A DNA stretch of 64,000 bases from Mycolicibacterium brisbanense. GTDB lineage: Bacteria > Actinomycetota > Actinomycetes > Mycobacteriales > Mycobacteriaceae. The notes under the pieces were generated by a model. It ran no database searches. It was not told the origin of the DNA and saw nothing but the letters and a program-made list of their open reading frames with translations. This document shows, piece after piece, positions 16,065-24,634 of this stretch (positions are counted from its first letter, which is position 1; each line of letters begins with the position of its first letter). The stretch covers positions 1 through 64,000 of the forward strand of contig NZ_BCSX01000040.1 of assembly GCF_001570425.1 (NCBI RefSeq), written 5' to 3'. The translations under genes were made by a program, and so were the position numbers.

Positions 16065-17693
16065 TCACACCTGGCGGTAGCGCTCCTCGCGTTCGACGTC
16101 CTGCCACCACGGCCATCGCCGCGCGAGCGCCAGCGCCGCCGCGGGCATCGCGGCGAACTCCACGCGCACACCCGCCGCAGCCAGGTCGCCATCCAGATCG
16201 CGCAAGCCGTCGAGGATCGTGGTGCTGATGGTCAATTGCCGGGAAAGGTCCACTACCAACGTCTTTGGCGGCGGATCGGCCGACAGCGCCATGATGCGGA
16301 TCATCCTGGTGTTGGCCCGCAGGTTCGCGGTATAAAGCGCCACCTGGGGCCGGAGCACGAGAGGATCGGCCGGGTGGACGAGTTCGCCTTCCGGTCCGTC
16401 GGTGCTGATGCCGACGTGGTCGACGACCTGGACCACATGCGGCTGATTTGCGTTGTGCAGCACCGCGTACAGCGTCAACAGCACTCCGACGGCGACGGCA
16501 GGCAGCAGGCCCACGGTCAGCGCGACCGTCATCACCAGGATCGCCAATGTGAATTCGCGATGGCTGAACGTCCACAGCTGCCGCAGCGCCCGCACGTTGA
16601 TCAGCCCGAGCACCGGAACCAGGACCATGGCGCCGAGGGTCGCTTCCGGCAGCTTGGACAACACCGGCGCCAGCAGCAGGGCCACCACGACCGCCAGGGT
16701 CGCGGTCACCAACCCCGACACCTGGCTGCGGGCGCCCGCCCTGGTGTTCACCTGACTCTGCGAGAAGCCGCCCGACGGTGGCAGTGCGTGGAAGAACGCG
16801 CCCGCCACCGCGGCCAGCCCCAGAGCGCTGAGCTCCCGGTCCGGCTCGATCTGTGCGTCTTCGCGGCGGCGGATGCCGCGCGCTGCCGACACCGTCTCGA
16901 GGAATGCCATCATCGCTATCGCCAATGCCCCGGGCAGCAGGTGGCCGACCTGATCGAACGCCGGCCATCCGGGAACCGGAAGTCCTTCCGGCACAGCCGG
17001 TATCAACGTGACGCCGAGTCCGGTCAAGCCGCCGAACGTGGCACCTGCGATACCCAGCCCTGCGACCACCAGCGGTCCGGGAACCTTCGGGTAGGCACGG
17101 CCGATGAACCACAGCAGCCCGATGCTGGCCAGTGAGAGCACCACGGTCATGACATGGGCATGGCCCAGTTGGCGCAGCGCCGAGGCGAGTACCCGGAAGA
17201 AGCCTTCATGGTTCGGATCCGGTGTCACACCGAGGAGTTTCGGTAGCTGACCGGCCGCGATGGTCAACCCGACACCGGCCTTCAGGCCGAGCAGGGTGGC
17301 CTCGTTGATGTTCTCCACCACCGATCCCAGCCGCACCACCCGAGCGACCAGCAGGATCACCCCGACGAGCAGTGTCAAGGTCATCAATTCCGAAGGGGCA
17401 TGCGGTGATCCGGACAATACGCCCGCACCGAGCATCGTCGACGCGGTCAGCGTCGCGACCGTCGATGTGGTGCTGACGCTGACGCTGCGCGAACCGCCCA
17501 TGAACGCGTAGACCACCATCGGCAGCATGCAGCTGTAGAGGCCGAACTCGACGGGCATGTTGGCCACCGTTGCGTACGCCATCGCCTGCGGGATGACCAC
17601 AGCGCCGGCCGCGAGTCCGGCGAACACGTCGCCGCGCAACCATTGTCGTTGGTAGGGCACGAGCCCGGGGCTTGGCGCAACGCGAAATCGCAC
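16065..17693 (-). CDS. SulP-family anion transporter with STAS domain
   Basis: 542-aa SulP (SLC26-like) permease with about 11 membrane helices (GDVFAGLAAGAVVIPQAMAY is the family signature) and a C-terminal cytoplasmic STAS domain (KTLVVDLSRQLTISTTILDG). SulP proteins move sulfate, bicarbonate or other anions. The frame is open further upstream; GTG 17693 is preferred because CATACT lies 6 nt upstream in leaderless geometry and further codons would overlap the divergent gene. Head-to-head with a second SulP gene. Confidence 0.8.
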   Translation of the reverse strand: MRFRVAPSPGLVPYQRQWLRGDVFAGLAAGAVVIPQAMAYATVANMPVEFGLYSCMLPMVVYAFMGGSRSVSVSTTSTVATLTASTMLGAGVLSGSPHAPSELMTLTLLVGVILLVARVVRLGSVVENINEATLLGLKAGVGLTIAAGQLPKLLGVTPDPNHEGFFRVLASALRQLGHAHVMTVVLSLASIGLLWFIGRAYPKVPGPLVVAGLGIAGATFGGLTGLGVTLIPAVPEGLPVPGWPAFDQVGHLLPGALAIAMMAFLETVSAARGIRRREDAQIEPDRELSALGLAAVAGAFFHALPPSGGFSQSQVNTRAGARSQVSGLVTATLAVVVALLLAPVLSKLPEATLGAMVLVPVLGLINVRALRQLWTFSHREFTLAILVMTVALTVGLLPAVAVGVLLTLYAVLHNANQPHVVQVVDHVGISTDGPEGELVHPADPLVLRPQVALYTANLRANTRMIRIMALSADPPPKTLVVDLSRQLTISTTILDGLRDLDGDLAAAGVRVEFAAMPAAALALARRWPWWQDVEREERYRQV

Positions 17694-17742
17694 GGCGCAA
17701 GTATGGCGCGCGCAGACCGCTGCCGTGGCAGGGTTGTTGACC

Positions 17743-19470
17743 ATGAGTGCGCCACCGGCTTCGAAAGTGTCGGGGGCGGTGCGCAGCCTCGGCCGTCCCA
17801 GCCCACGCGATATCGTCGCGGGCCTGGTGACCGGGCTGTTCTCGATCCCGGAAGGCATGGCTTACGCCAGCATTGGCGGATTCAACCCTGTGGCCGGGCT
17901 CTACGCGGGCGTGGTACCCGGCATCATCGGTGCCCTGTTCGCCCGCACGGTGCTGATGGTGACGACGTTGACCAGTGCCATCGCGCTGTCGTCGCGCAGC
18001 GTCCTCAAAGAAGCCGGGCTGGACCCGCAGGATCCCGCCAACGTCGCGGCCCTGGCGCTCGTCGTCGGTGTGGTGATGCTGCTGTTCGGACTGCTGCGGT
18101 TCGGCACGATCATGAACTTCGTCTCCAACGCGGTGATGACGGGCTTTTCCACCGGCATCGCGCTGCAGATCGTGGCGGGCGTGCTAGGTGACGCCACCGG
18201 TTACAAGCCCCAGAGCGGCAACACCATCGGCAAGTTCATCGACTCGCTGGCGCACATCGGGTTGTGGCACGGCACGGCCGTCGCTGTCGCGGTCGGAACC
18301 GTCGCGGTGTGGGCGGTGTTCCACTTCGTCAAGCCGCTGGAATCGTTCGCCACGCTGATAGCGCTGGTGGTCGTCACCGCCGTCGTGGCCGTCGCGCACA
18401 TCGACGTCGAAACCGTTGGCGATATCGCGTCGATCACCAATTCCCTTCCCCCGCTGACCATCCCGAATTTCTCCGCGGTGCCGGGCCTGCTCGTCGGCGG
18501 TGTCGCCGTCGCGCTCGTCGCGCTGGCCCAGGCGGCGGGAATCTCGGCCGCGGTCCCCAATCCCGACGGCAGCCGCACCAACATGAACGGCGACTTCCTG
18601 GCCCAGGGCGCGGCCAACTTCGCCGGCAGCTTCTTCGGTGCGCTGCCGACCGGAGGTTCGTTGTCGCGCACCGGGGTGGCCACCTCCGCAGGCGCGCGCA
18701 CCCGCTGGACCGGAATCTTCGCCGGTATCTGGCTGGCGGTGCTGGTCCTGGTCGCAGGCTCGGCCGCCGAGATCATCCCGATGCCCGTCATCGGTGGGCT
18801 GATCCTCGTGATCGGCGCCGAGCTGGTGGTGGGCCGGCTGCCCGACATCAAGCTGGTGTTGCGGGTCGCGCCGCTGTCGGCGGTGGCCATGCTCATCACC
18901 TTCGCCGCCACCACGCAGCTGCCGCTGCACACCGCCATCCTGATCGGTGTCATCACATCGCTGGTGCTGTACTGCGCCAAAGCAGCACAGGCCGCGCAGC
19001 TGGTGGCGCTACAACCGGCGCCCGATGGTGGGTGGCAGGAGGCGCCCGTGCCTGCGCGGTGCGCCAGCGACGACGTCACCGTGCTGCACTACGCCGGCGT
19101 CGGGCTGTTCGCGGAAGTGGCCCGCATCGACGAGACCTGGCCGCGGGCCGACGGCACCACCAACGCCGTCGTGGTGCTGAGCCTGCGCTCCTTGCCCGAC
19201 GTGCCGTCGTCGGTGACCATCAAGGCGCTGCGCCGATGGGCCGGCCAGCTGTCCGCGAACAACGGGCGGCTGATCATCTCCGGGGTCAACCCCGGCACCG
19301 CGGAGGTGCTGCGGCGCGGCGGACTCGACGACGTGCTGGGCGACGACGGCATCGTGGGCGCCACCGACCGCATCTTCGGCGCACTCGACACCGCCGTCGC
19401 CCGCGGACGTGCCTGGGTGGCCGCCCAGCGCGGCGAGAGCGGTGGTTCGGCGCAGCCTGATTCGAACTAG
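17743..19470 (+). CDS. SulP-family anion transporter with STAS domain
   Basis: 575-aa SulP permease. The signature reads DIVAGLVTGLFSIPEGMAYA; about 11 hydrophobic helices are followed by a STAS-like domain from about residue 430 (DDVTVLHYAGVGLFAEVARI). It is only distantly related to the divergent SulP protein, so the two probably differ in substrate. ATG 17743 was chosen; GTG 17725 is an in-frame alternative, and neither has a convincing SD. The stop overlaps the lpqV stop by 3 nt. Confidence 0.8.
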   Translation: MSAPPASKVSGAVRSLGRPSPRDIVAGLVTGLFSIPEGMAYASIGGFNPVAGLYAGVVPGIIGALFARTVLMVTTLTSAIALSSRSVLKEAGLDPQDPANVAALALVVGVVMLLFGLLRFGTIMNFVSNAVMTGFSTGIALQIVAGVLGDATGYKPQSGNTIGKFIDSLAHIGLWHGTAVAVAVGTVAVWAVFHFVKPLESFATLIALVVVTAVVAVAHIDVETVGDIASITNSLPPLTIPNFSAVPGLLVGGVAVALVALAQAAGISAAVPNPDGSRTNMNGDFLAQGAANFAGSFFGALPTGGSLSRTGVATSAGARTRWTGIFAGIWLAVLVLVAGSAAEIIPMPVIGGLILVIGAELVVGRLPDIKLVLRVAPLSAVAMLITFAATTQLPLHTAILIGVITSLVLYCAKAAQAAQLVALQPAPDGGWQEAPVPARCASDDVTVLHYAGVGLFAEVARIDETWPRADGTTNAVVVLSLRSLPDVPSSVTIKALRRWAGQLSANNGRLIISGVNPGTAEVLRRGGLDDVLGDDGIVGATDRIFGALDTAVARGRAWVAAQRGESGGSAQPDSN

Positions 19471-19919
19471 CCGCAGAGCTGATCGGCCGCTGCGCGGACC
19501 GCGACGATCACGGCTGCCTGACGGCCGGGCTCCAACTCCGCCCAGGCCTTGTTGTAGGTGCCGGGCCCAGGGATCGCGCCCGGGGTTTGCAGAGACGCCA
19601 GATACGGTTCGATCTGCGCCTTGGGGTCGCCGCCCTTCTGGTCCATCCACACCTTGGCGGCATGGCAGGCCTGGAAATACTCCTCTTCGGAGGACTGCGC
19701 GTCGGCTCCCACCGCGGTGGTGACCCCACCCGGCGAGACCGCCGCTTGGCCCGGGGCGGCGGTAGGTGTCGCCGTGCGGGTGGAGGCGGTCGAGGGTGTC
19801 GCGGAGGACGCGGACGGCTGCCCCTGATCGCCGGACGACGAACATCCCGTCAACAACGTGAGGCCGGTTGCGGCGACGGCGCCGATCGTCCATCGCACGG
19901 CCCAGGTGTTACTGCGCAT
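19467..19919 (-). CDS. lpqV: Lipoprotein LpqV
   Basis: 150-aa lipoprotein. The signal peptide ends in the lipobox LLTGC with Cys26 as the acylated residue, followed by a Ser/Thr/Pro-rich linker (about 27-70) and a small domain with two cysteines (FQACHAAKVW and the C-terminal LCG). The position between Rv1063c-like and cysteine dioxygenase genes matches lpqV (Rv1064c). TAGATT on the minus strand (19926-19931), 6 nt before the ATG, indicates a leaderless start. Function unknown. Confidence 0.85.
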   Translation of the reverse strand: MRSNTWAVRWTIGAVAATGLTLLTGCSSSGDQGQPSASSATPSTASTRTATPTAAPGQAAVSPGGVTTAVGADAQSSEEEYFQACHAAKVWMDQKGGDPKAQIEPYLASLQTPGAIPGPGTYNKAWAELEPGRQAAVIVAVRAAADQLCG

Positions 19920-19947
19920 GACGCCAATCTATGCAACACTGGCCGCC

Positions 19948-19992
19948 GTGACGGAACGGACCAGTTCTCTGCGGTGTTGTCGGGCTCGCTAG
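19948..19992 (+). CDS. Leaderless Cys-Cys leader peptide upstream of cysteine dioxygenase
   Basis: GTG 19948 opens a 14-codon frame (VTERTSSLRCCRAR) ending TAG at 19990-19992. Two adjacent TGT cysteine codons occur near its end. AACACT at 19935-19940 sits 7 nt upstream, as expected for a leaderless start. Leaderless short ORFs with consecutive Cys codons are known in mycobacteria as cysteine-responsive attenuators of sulfur operons, and the downstream genes here are cysteine dioxygenase and a rhodanese. The dioxygenase SD (GGAG, 20029-20032) lies 37 nt after the stop. Confidence 0.75.
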   Translation: MTERTSSLRCCRAR

Positions 19993-20040
19993 CGCGCCCT
20001 CGACCCATCCTGTCCGCACGTCATTTCTGGAGTTTCCCGC

Positions 20041-20565
20041 ATGGTTTCCACCCTTGCCCCTGCCGTGGTGCCCGCCGTGTCAGCACCGACCCGGCTGCGC
20101 CTGCCCGATCTGCTGCACACCACCGACCGCGCCGCCGACGACGTCCTGTCCGGCCGCTACGACCGGCTGCTGCGCGGCCTACCGCATGACGAACGCTGGT
20201 ACACCCGGCTCGCCGGCGACGACGAGTTGGACATCTGGCTCATCAGCTGGGTACCGGACAAGTCCACCGAGCTGCACGACCACGGCGGATCGCTGGGGGC
20301 GCTGACGGTGGTGTCCGGTGCGCTCACCGAAACCCGTTGGGATGGCGAGGCATTGCGCCGCCGACGGCTGTCGGCCGGTGCGCAGGCCGCGTTCCCGCTC
20401 GGCTGGGTGCACGACGTGGTGCGCGCACCCGCGCCGATCACCGGCCCGACATTGAGCGTGCACGCCTATTCGCCGCCGTTGACCGCCATGTCGTACTACG
20501 AGGTGACCGAACGGAACACGTTGCGCCGCAACCGGACCGAGCTGACCGACGCGCCGGAGGGATGA
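20041..20565 (+). CDS. Cysteine dioxygenase family protein
   Basis: 174-aa cupin. Iron ligands are expected at His79 and His81 (ELHDHGGSLGAL) and His124 (GWVHDVV), matching cysteine dioxygenases, which oxidise cysteine to cysteine sulfinate. The position corresponds to Rv1065. GGAG 8 nt before the ATG supports the start. It is translationally coupled to the rhodanese gene, and expression is probably controlled by the Cys-codon leader peptide upstream. Confidence 0.8.
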   Translation: MVSTLAPAVVPAVSAPTRLRLPDLLHTTDRAADDVLSGRYDRLLRGLPHDERWYTRLAGDDELDIWLISWVPDKSTELHDHGGSLGALTVVSGALTETRWDGEALRRRRLSAGAQAAFPLGWVHDVVRAPAPITGPTLSVHAYSPPLTAMSYYEVTERNTLRRNRTELTDAPEG

Positions 20566-20567
20566 GC

Positions 20568-20936
20568 ATGAGCCGGATCGACGCAGTCCTGGCGGCCGCG
20601 CGGGAGCGCTTGCAGCGGCTGCCCGCCGACGAATTGCCCGCCGCGCTGGCGGCAGGAGCGGTACTCGTCGACATCCGGCCCGCCGCGCAACGAGCCGTCG
20701 AGGGTGACGTGCCGGAGGCCCTGGTGATCGAGCGCAACGTGCTGGAGTGGCGGTGTGACCCCACCAGCGATGCCCGGATTCCGCAGGCCGTCGACGACGA
20801 CGTGTACTGGGTGATCCTGTGCTCGGAGGGCTACACCTCAAGTCTGGCCGCCGCGGCCCTGCTCGACCTCGGGCTGCACCGCGCCACCGACGTCATCGGC
20901 GGCTACCAGGCCCTGAAAGTGGCTGAGCTGGTTTAG
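20568..20936 (+). CDS. Rhodanese-like sulfurtransferase
   Basis: 122-aa single rhodanese domain. LVDIRP begins the fold and the active-site loop CSEGYTSS carries Cys85. It transfers sulfane sulfur, probably from a cysteine-derived persulfide. Two candidate ATGs exist (20562, overlapping the previous stop, and 20568); GGAGG at 20556-20560 is 7 nt before 20568, which decides the start. Forms an operon with cysteine dioxygenase. Confidence 0.8.
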   Translation: MSRIDAVLAAARERLQRLPADELPAALAAGAVLVDIRPAAQRAVEGDVPEALVIERNVLEWRCDPTSDARIPQAVDDDVYWVILCSEGYTSSLAAAALLDLGLHRATDVIGGYQALKVAELV

Positions 20937-22633
20937 GCGTTCTCGTTGTTGTTCAGCAGCGGGCGCAGTCTCTCGGTCTTGTCCGGGGTCCAATCCGGCG
21001 GCTGCAGGACCTTGGCCCACCCGTTGGCGACATCCTTGACGTACACGTGGCCGTGCCCGTCGGGCACGTCGACCGCGACCGCCATGTCCGCGGACACCTG
21101 CAGGAACGTCACCACCGGGATCCACTGCATACGTCCCGAAACGTCGTACCCTCGCGGCTCCTTGAGCCAATCCGGCTCGGAGAACAGCAGATCCGGGTTC
21201 CACCACGCGATCGGGTCGGATGCGTGCTGCAGGTAGACCGCGCGCGGGTTGAGCCACGGATCGGCAGGCCGGTCCAGGTTCTCCGGGCGCGCGGCGAACC
21301 GTACGTAGTCGCCCTTTTCGTAGATCGGCAGCCACTCCGGTGAACCGGCGTCGCGGTTGCGGGTCAGATCCGTCCAGATGGTGTTGTTGAACGTCGGGCC
21401 CGAGAACAATGCGCCGTCGGTGCGGGCGATCAGGTTGTTCAGGCTCAGGAACGGCGCCTCGCCACCGAAGGAGCCCAGGCTCTCGCCGAACACCACGAGC
21501 TTGGGGCGCTTGCCTTCCGGCCGCTGCTTGACCAACTCGTCGACGGCCTCGAACAAGGCCTGCCCGGCCTGGCGTGCGTTCTCCTTGTCCACCAGGAACG
21601 AGATCCAGCTGGGCAGGAACGAGTACTGCATCGACACGATGGCGCTGTCGCCGTTGTACATGTATTCCAGTGCCGATGCTTCGGCTTCGTTGATCCAGCC
21701 GGTGCCGGTGGTGGTGGCGACTGCGACGACCTTGCGGTCCAGCCCACCGGTACGCAGCAATTCCTGCGCGGCCAGCGCTGCGGTGGCACGGATGCCCTGT
21801 GCGGAATGGAGCCCGGCGTAGGCCCGGATGGGCGGCATCGCCGGTTTGCCGTTGAACTTGCTGAGCGCTTCGACACTGGGCCCCGACGAGACGAACACCC
21901 GGCCCTGGTGGCCCAGCGTCGTCCACTTCGCCAGCGACCCGGGGCCGCCGGAGCGCAGATTGGATGTGGGAGCGGCGAAGTCGGGGTTGTCCTCGTTGTT
22001 GATGTTCGAGAACGTGCTGTTGATCTTGTCCATCGCAACCCGGACCACGACGCCGTTGAGTAGCGCGATGCTGAACGCCAGCAGCAGCACCACCACGACC
22101 ACCGCCGAAACCCGGGGCGGTGCAAAACGATTGAGTTGACGCACCAAAAACCGGACGAGCCTGCCGATGAGCTGTCCGATCTCGACGAACACGAACAGCA
22201 GCACCACCGACAGCACGGCTGTCAGCGGGTGATCCCAGAACGACAGCCGCGGCACACCCATGAGGTCACGGACCTCGTCCTGCCACACGTGGAAGTACAC
22301 GATCATCAGGATCTGGCCGACGATGCCGACCGCCACCAGCCCGATCCATGCCCACTTGGGTGCCTTGGGGCTGGTGTCCCTGGAGCCCATGTACCGCACC
22401 AGCCAGACTCCGAAAACGCCGAGGCCGTATCCGATTGCGCCGGCGGCTCCACTGACCAGACCCTGAAACAGGGGACCGCGCGGCAGCAGCGACGGCGTCA
22501 TGGACAGCCACAGGAACACCAGGCCGACCGCCGTCCCGAAGAACGTGTAATGACGCTGCCACCAGTCGGGCTTGTCCGTGTCGCGTGACTGGGCTTCAGG
22601 CGTCTCGGCTTCGGGCTCGGCGGTCTCGGTCAC
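20933..22633 (-). CDS. Membrane-anchored alpha/beta hydrolase (Rv1069c-like)
   Basis: 566-aa protein. The first about 190 residues hold four to five membrane helices, including a conserved block FLWLSMTPSLLPRGPLFQG. The C-terminal catalytic domain has the nucleophile elbow FGESLGSFGG, as in the alpha/beta-hydrolase family 9-type proteins. The start is GTG 22633: TAAAGT on the minus strand (22640-22645) lies 6 nt upstream and is formed partly by the echA8 stop codon. It sits downstream of echA9-echA8, suggesting a lipid role. It overlaps the rhodanese stop by 4 bp. Confidence 0.75.
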   Translation of the reverse strand: MTETAEPEAETPEAQSRDTDKPDWWQRHYTFFGTAVGLVFLWLSMTPSLLPRGPLFQGLVSGAAGAIGYGLGVFGVWLVRYMGSRDTSPKAPKWAWIGLVAVGIVGQILMIVYFHVWQDEVRDLMGVPRLSFWDHPLTAVLSVVLLFVFVEIGQLIGRLVRFLVRQLNRFAPPRVSAVVVVVLLLAFSIALLNGVVVRVAMDKINSTFSNINNEDNPDFAAPTSNLRSGGPGSLAKWTTLGHQGRVFVSSGPSVEALSKFNGKPAMPPIRAYAGLHSAQGIRATAALAAQELLRTGGLDRKVVAVATTTGTGWINEAEASALEYMYNGDSAIVSMQYSFLPSWISFLVDKENARQAGQALFEAVDELVKQRPEGKRPKLVVFGESLGSFGGEAPFLSLNNLIARTDGALFSGPTFNNTIWTDLTRNRDAGSPEWLPIYEKGDYVRFAARPENLDRPADPWLNPRAVYLQHASDPIAWWNPDLLFSEPDWLKEPRGYDVSGRMQWIPVVTFLQVSADMAVAVDVPDGHGHVYVKDVANGWAKVLQPPDWTPDKTERLRPLLNNNENA

Positions 22634-22639
22634 CCGTTG

Positions 22640-22645
22640 ACTTTA
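22640..22645 (-). promoter_or_regulatory. -10 hexamer TAAAGT built on the echA8 stop codon
   Basis: On the minus strand the echA8 stop TAA is followed by AGT, giving TAAAGT, 6 nt before the GTG of the membrane hydrolase. This predicts an internal leaderless promoter inside the echA9-echA8 operon. Confidence 0.5.
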
Positions 22646-23416
22646 ACGATGCGTGAAGTTGGGGGCGCGCTTCTCGGTGAAGGCCGCCATGCCTTCCTTC
22701 TGATCGGCCGTGGCGAACGCCGAGTGGAACAGCCGTCGCTCGTAGAGCAACCCCTCGGTGAGCGACGATTCGAAGGCGCGATTGACGGCTTCCTTGGCCA
22801 TGCGCGCCGCCGACAGGGACATCCCCGCGATCGTCTCCGCAACGGCGAGAGCCTCGTCGATCAGTGAGTCCGCAGGCACCAGCCGCGACACCAGCCCGGC
22901 CCGCTCGGCCTCGACCGCGTCGATGGTGCGCCCGGTGAGGATCAGGTCCATCGCCTTGGCCTTGCCGATCGCACGCGTCAGCCGCTGACTGCCGCCCATC
23001 CCCGGCAGCACGCCCAGCTTGATCTCCGGCTGACCGAACTTCGCGGTGTCCGCGGCGATCAGGATGTCGCACATCATCGCCAGCTCACAGCCGCCGCCCA
23101 GGGCGTACCCGGCGACCGCAGCGATGGTCGGGGTGCGGGTGGCGGCGAACTTCGACCACTGCTCGAAGAAGTCGGCCGAGTACACGTCGGCGAACGACAG
23201 CTCGGCCATCTCCTTGATGTCCGCGCCGGCGGCGAACGCCTTCTCGTTGCCCGTGACGATGATCGCGCCGATGCCCGGGTCGTTGTCGAGTTCGGCTGCG
23301 GCCGTGGTGACTTCGTTCATCACCTGGCTGTTGAGCGCGTTGAGCGCCTTGGGCCGGTTCAGGGTGATGGTGGCGACGCGGTCGACGCGGGTCACCAGGA
23401 TCGTCTCAAAGCTCAT
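22643..23416 (-). CDS. echA8: Enoyl-CoA hydratase EchA8
   Basis: 257-aa crotonase. Catalytic glutamates are Glu111 (ALGGGCELAMMCD) and Glu131 (FGQPEIKLGVLPGMGG); the oxyanion-hole segment is FAAGADIKEM. It hydrates 2-trans-enoyl-CoA in beta-oxidation. High similarity to M. tuberculosis EchA8 (Rv1070c) and the same position next to echA9. GAGAGG precedes the ATG. It follows echA9 with 11 nt between them, so the pair is co-transcribed. Confidence 0.9.
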   Translation of the reverse strand: MSFETILVTRVDRVATITLNRPKALNALNSQVMNEVTTAAAELDNDPGIGAIIVTGNEKAFAAGADIKEMAELSFADVYSADFFEQWSKFAATRTPTIAAVAGYALGGGCELAMMCDILIAADTAKFGQPEIKLGVLPGMGGSQRLTRAIGKAKAMDLILTGRTIDAVEAERAGLVSRLVPADSLIDEALAVAETIAGMSLSAARMAKEAVNRAFESSLTEGLLYERRLFHSAFATADQKEGMAAFTEKRAPNFTHR

Positions 23417-23427
23417 CGAATGTCCTC

Positions 23428-24459
23428 TCAGAACGTCAGGTCAGGATCCGCCGGAACAAAGTATGCGTCGACATCGGCCTGGGTGACCTCTGCATTCGAC
23501 GCCGGAGACCACTGCGGGTTGCGGTCCTTGTCCACGAGCTGGGCGCGGATGCCTTCGACGAAGTCGTGCGAGCGCACCGATGCGCACGAGGTCCGGTATT
23601 CCTGCTGGAGAACCTCTTCGAGGGTGTCCAGCTTGGCGGCCCGGCGCACTGCTTGCAGGGTCACGGCCAGCGAGACGGGCGAGCGGGTGGCGATGAGATT
23701 GGCGGCATCTCCGGCGGCGGTGCCGTGCTCGCGCAGCGCGGCGAGGATGTCGGCGACCGTGTCCCCGGCGTAGCACGTGTCGATCCAGTCCCGTTGTGCC
23801 AGTAGGGGACTGGCCGGCGGCTCGATGGCGTGGGCGGCCAGGGCATGCTCGACGCCATCGTTGACGACGGCCTCGGTGAACTCGGCCAGGCTGTCGTGGG
23901 GTACGTAGTGATCGGCGAAGCCCATCGCGATCGCGTCGGCTCCGCTGAACGGCGCCCCGGTCAGCGCGGCATGCAGGCCAAGAGCACCCGGAGCGCGCGA
24001 CAGCAGATACGTGCCGCCGACGTCGGGGATGAAGCCGATGCCGACCTCGGGCATCGCCATCATGGTGCTGTCGGTGGCCACCCGGACGCTGCCGTGGGCC
24101 GCGACCCCTACGCCGCCGCCCATCACGATGCCGTCCATGAGGGCCACATACGGCTTGGGATAGCTGCCGATGCGGGCGTTGAGCCGGTATTCGTCGTACC
24201 AGAACCTGCGGGCGTCGGCCCCGCCCACCTTGGCGCTGTGATAGAGCGCCACGACGTCGCCGCCTGCGCAGAGACCGCGCTCGCCCGCGCCGGTGAGCAG
24301 AACGGTGTGCACGGTGTCGTCGTGCTCCCACGCGTCGAGCGCCGCGGCCATGCCCGACACCATGGCCTCGTTGAGCGAGTTGATCGCCTTCGGCCGGTTC
24401 AGGGTGAGGATGCCGACGCCGTTGCGGACGTTTACTAGGATGTCCTCGTTTTCGGTCAC
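23428..24459 (-). CDS. echA9: 3-hydroxyisobutyryl-CoA hydrolase-type crotonase EchA9
   Basis: 343-aa crotonase of the HIBYL-CoA hydrolase branch, longer than hydratases. GERGLCAGGDVVALY forms the oxyanion hole and MPEVGIGFIPDVGGTYLLSR carries the catalytic glutamate. This branch acts in valine degradation (3-hydroxyisobutyryl-CoA hydrolysis). Start GTG 24459: TAGATT on the minus strand (24466-24471) lies 6 nt upstream in leaderless geometry. First gene of the echA9-echA8 operon. Confidence 0.85.
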   Translation of the reverse strand: MTENEDILVNVRNGVGILTLNRPKAINSLNEAMVSGMAAALDAWEHDDTVHTVLLTGAGERGLCAGGDVVALYHSAKVGGADARRFWYDEYRLNARIGSYPKPYVALMDGIVMGGGVGVAAHGSVRVATDSTMMAMPEVGIGFIPDVGGTYLLSRAPGALGLHAALTGAPFSGADAIAMGFADHYVPHDSLAEFTEAVVNDGVEHALAAHAIEPPASPLLAQRDWIDTCYAGDTVADILAALREHGTAAGDAANLIATRSPVSLAVTLQAVRRAAKLDTLEEVLQQEYRTSCASVRSHDFVEGIRAQLVDKDRNPQWSPASNAEVTQADVDAYFVPADPDLTF

Positions 24460-24634
24460 GGATGCAATCTAGTTCGGTGCCCGTCGGCCGCTTTCGCCGG
24501 GTAGGGTTTGCCTCGATATCCAAACCTGTACGTTTCCTGGGAACTCATTCGGTTTTGCGGGAACCTGTGCAGATCGCCGAACGTTGACCCAGTAGTTCAC
24601 TGCCGAACAACGGCACATAGGAGAGGACCCGACG

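Noticed and set aside
24460..24490. KstR site upstream of echA9
   Set aside because: Only one half-site (GAACTAGA) is visible; the second half does not match.
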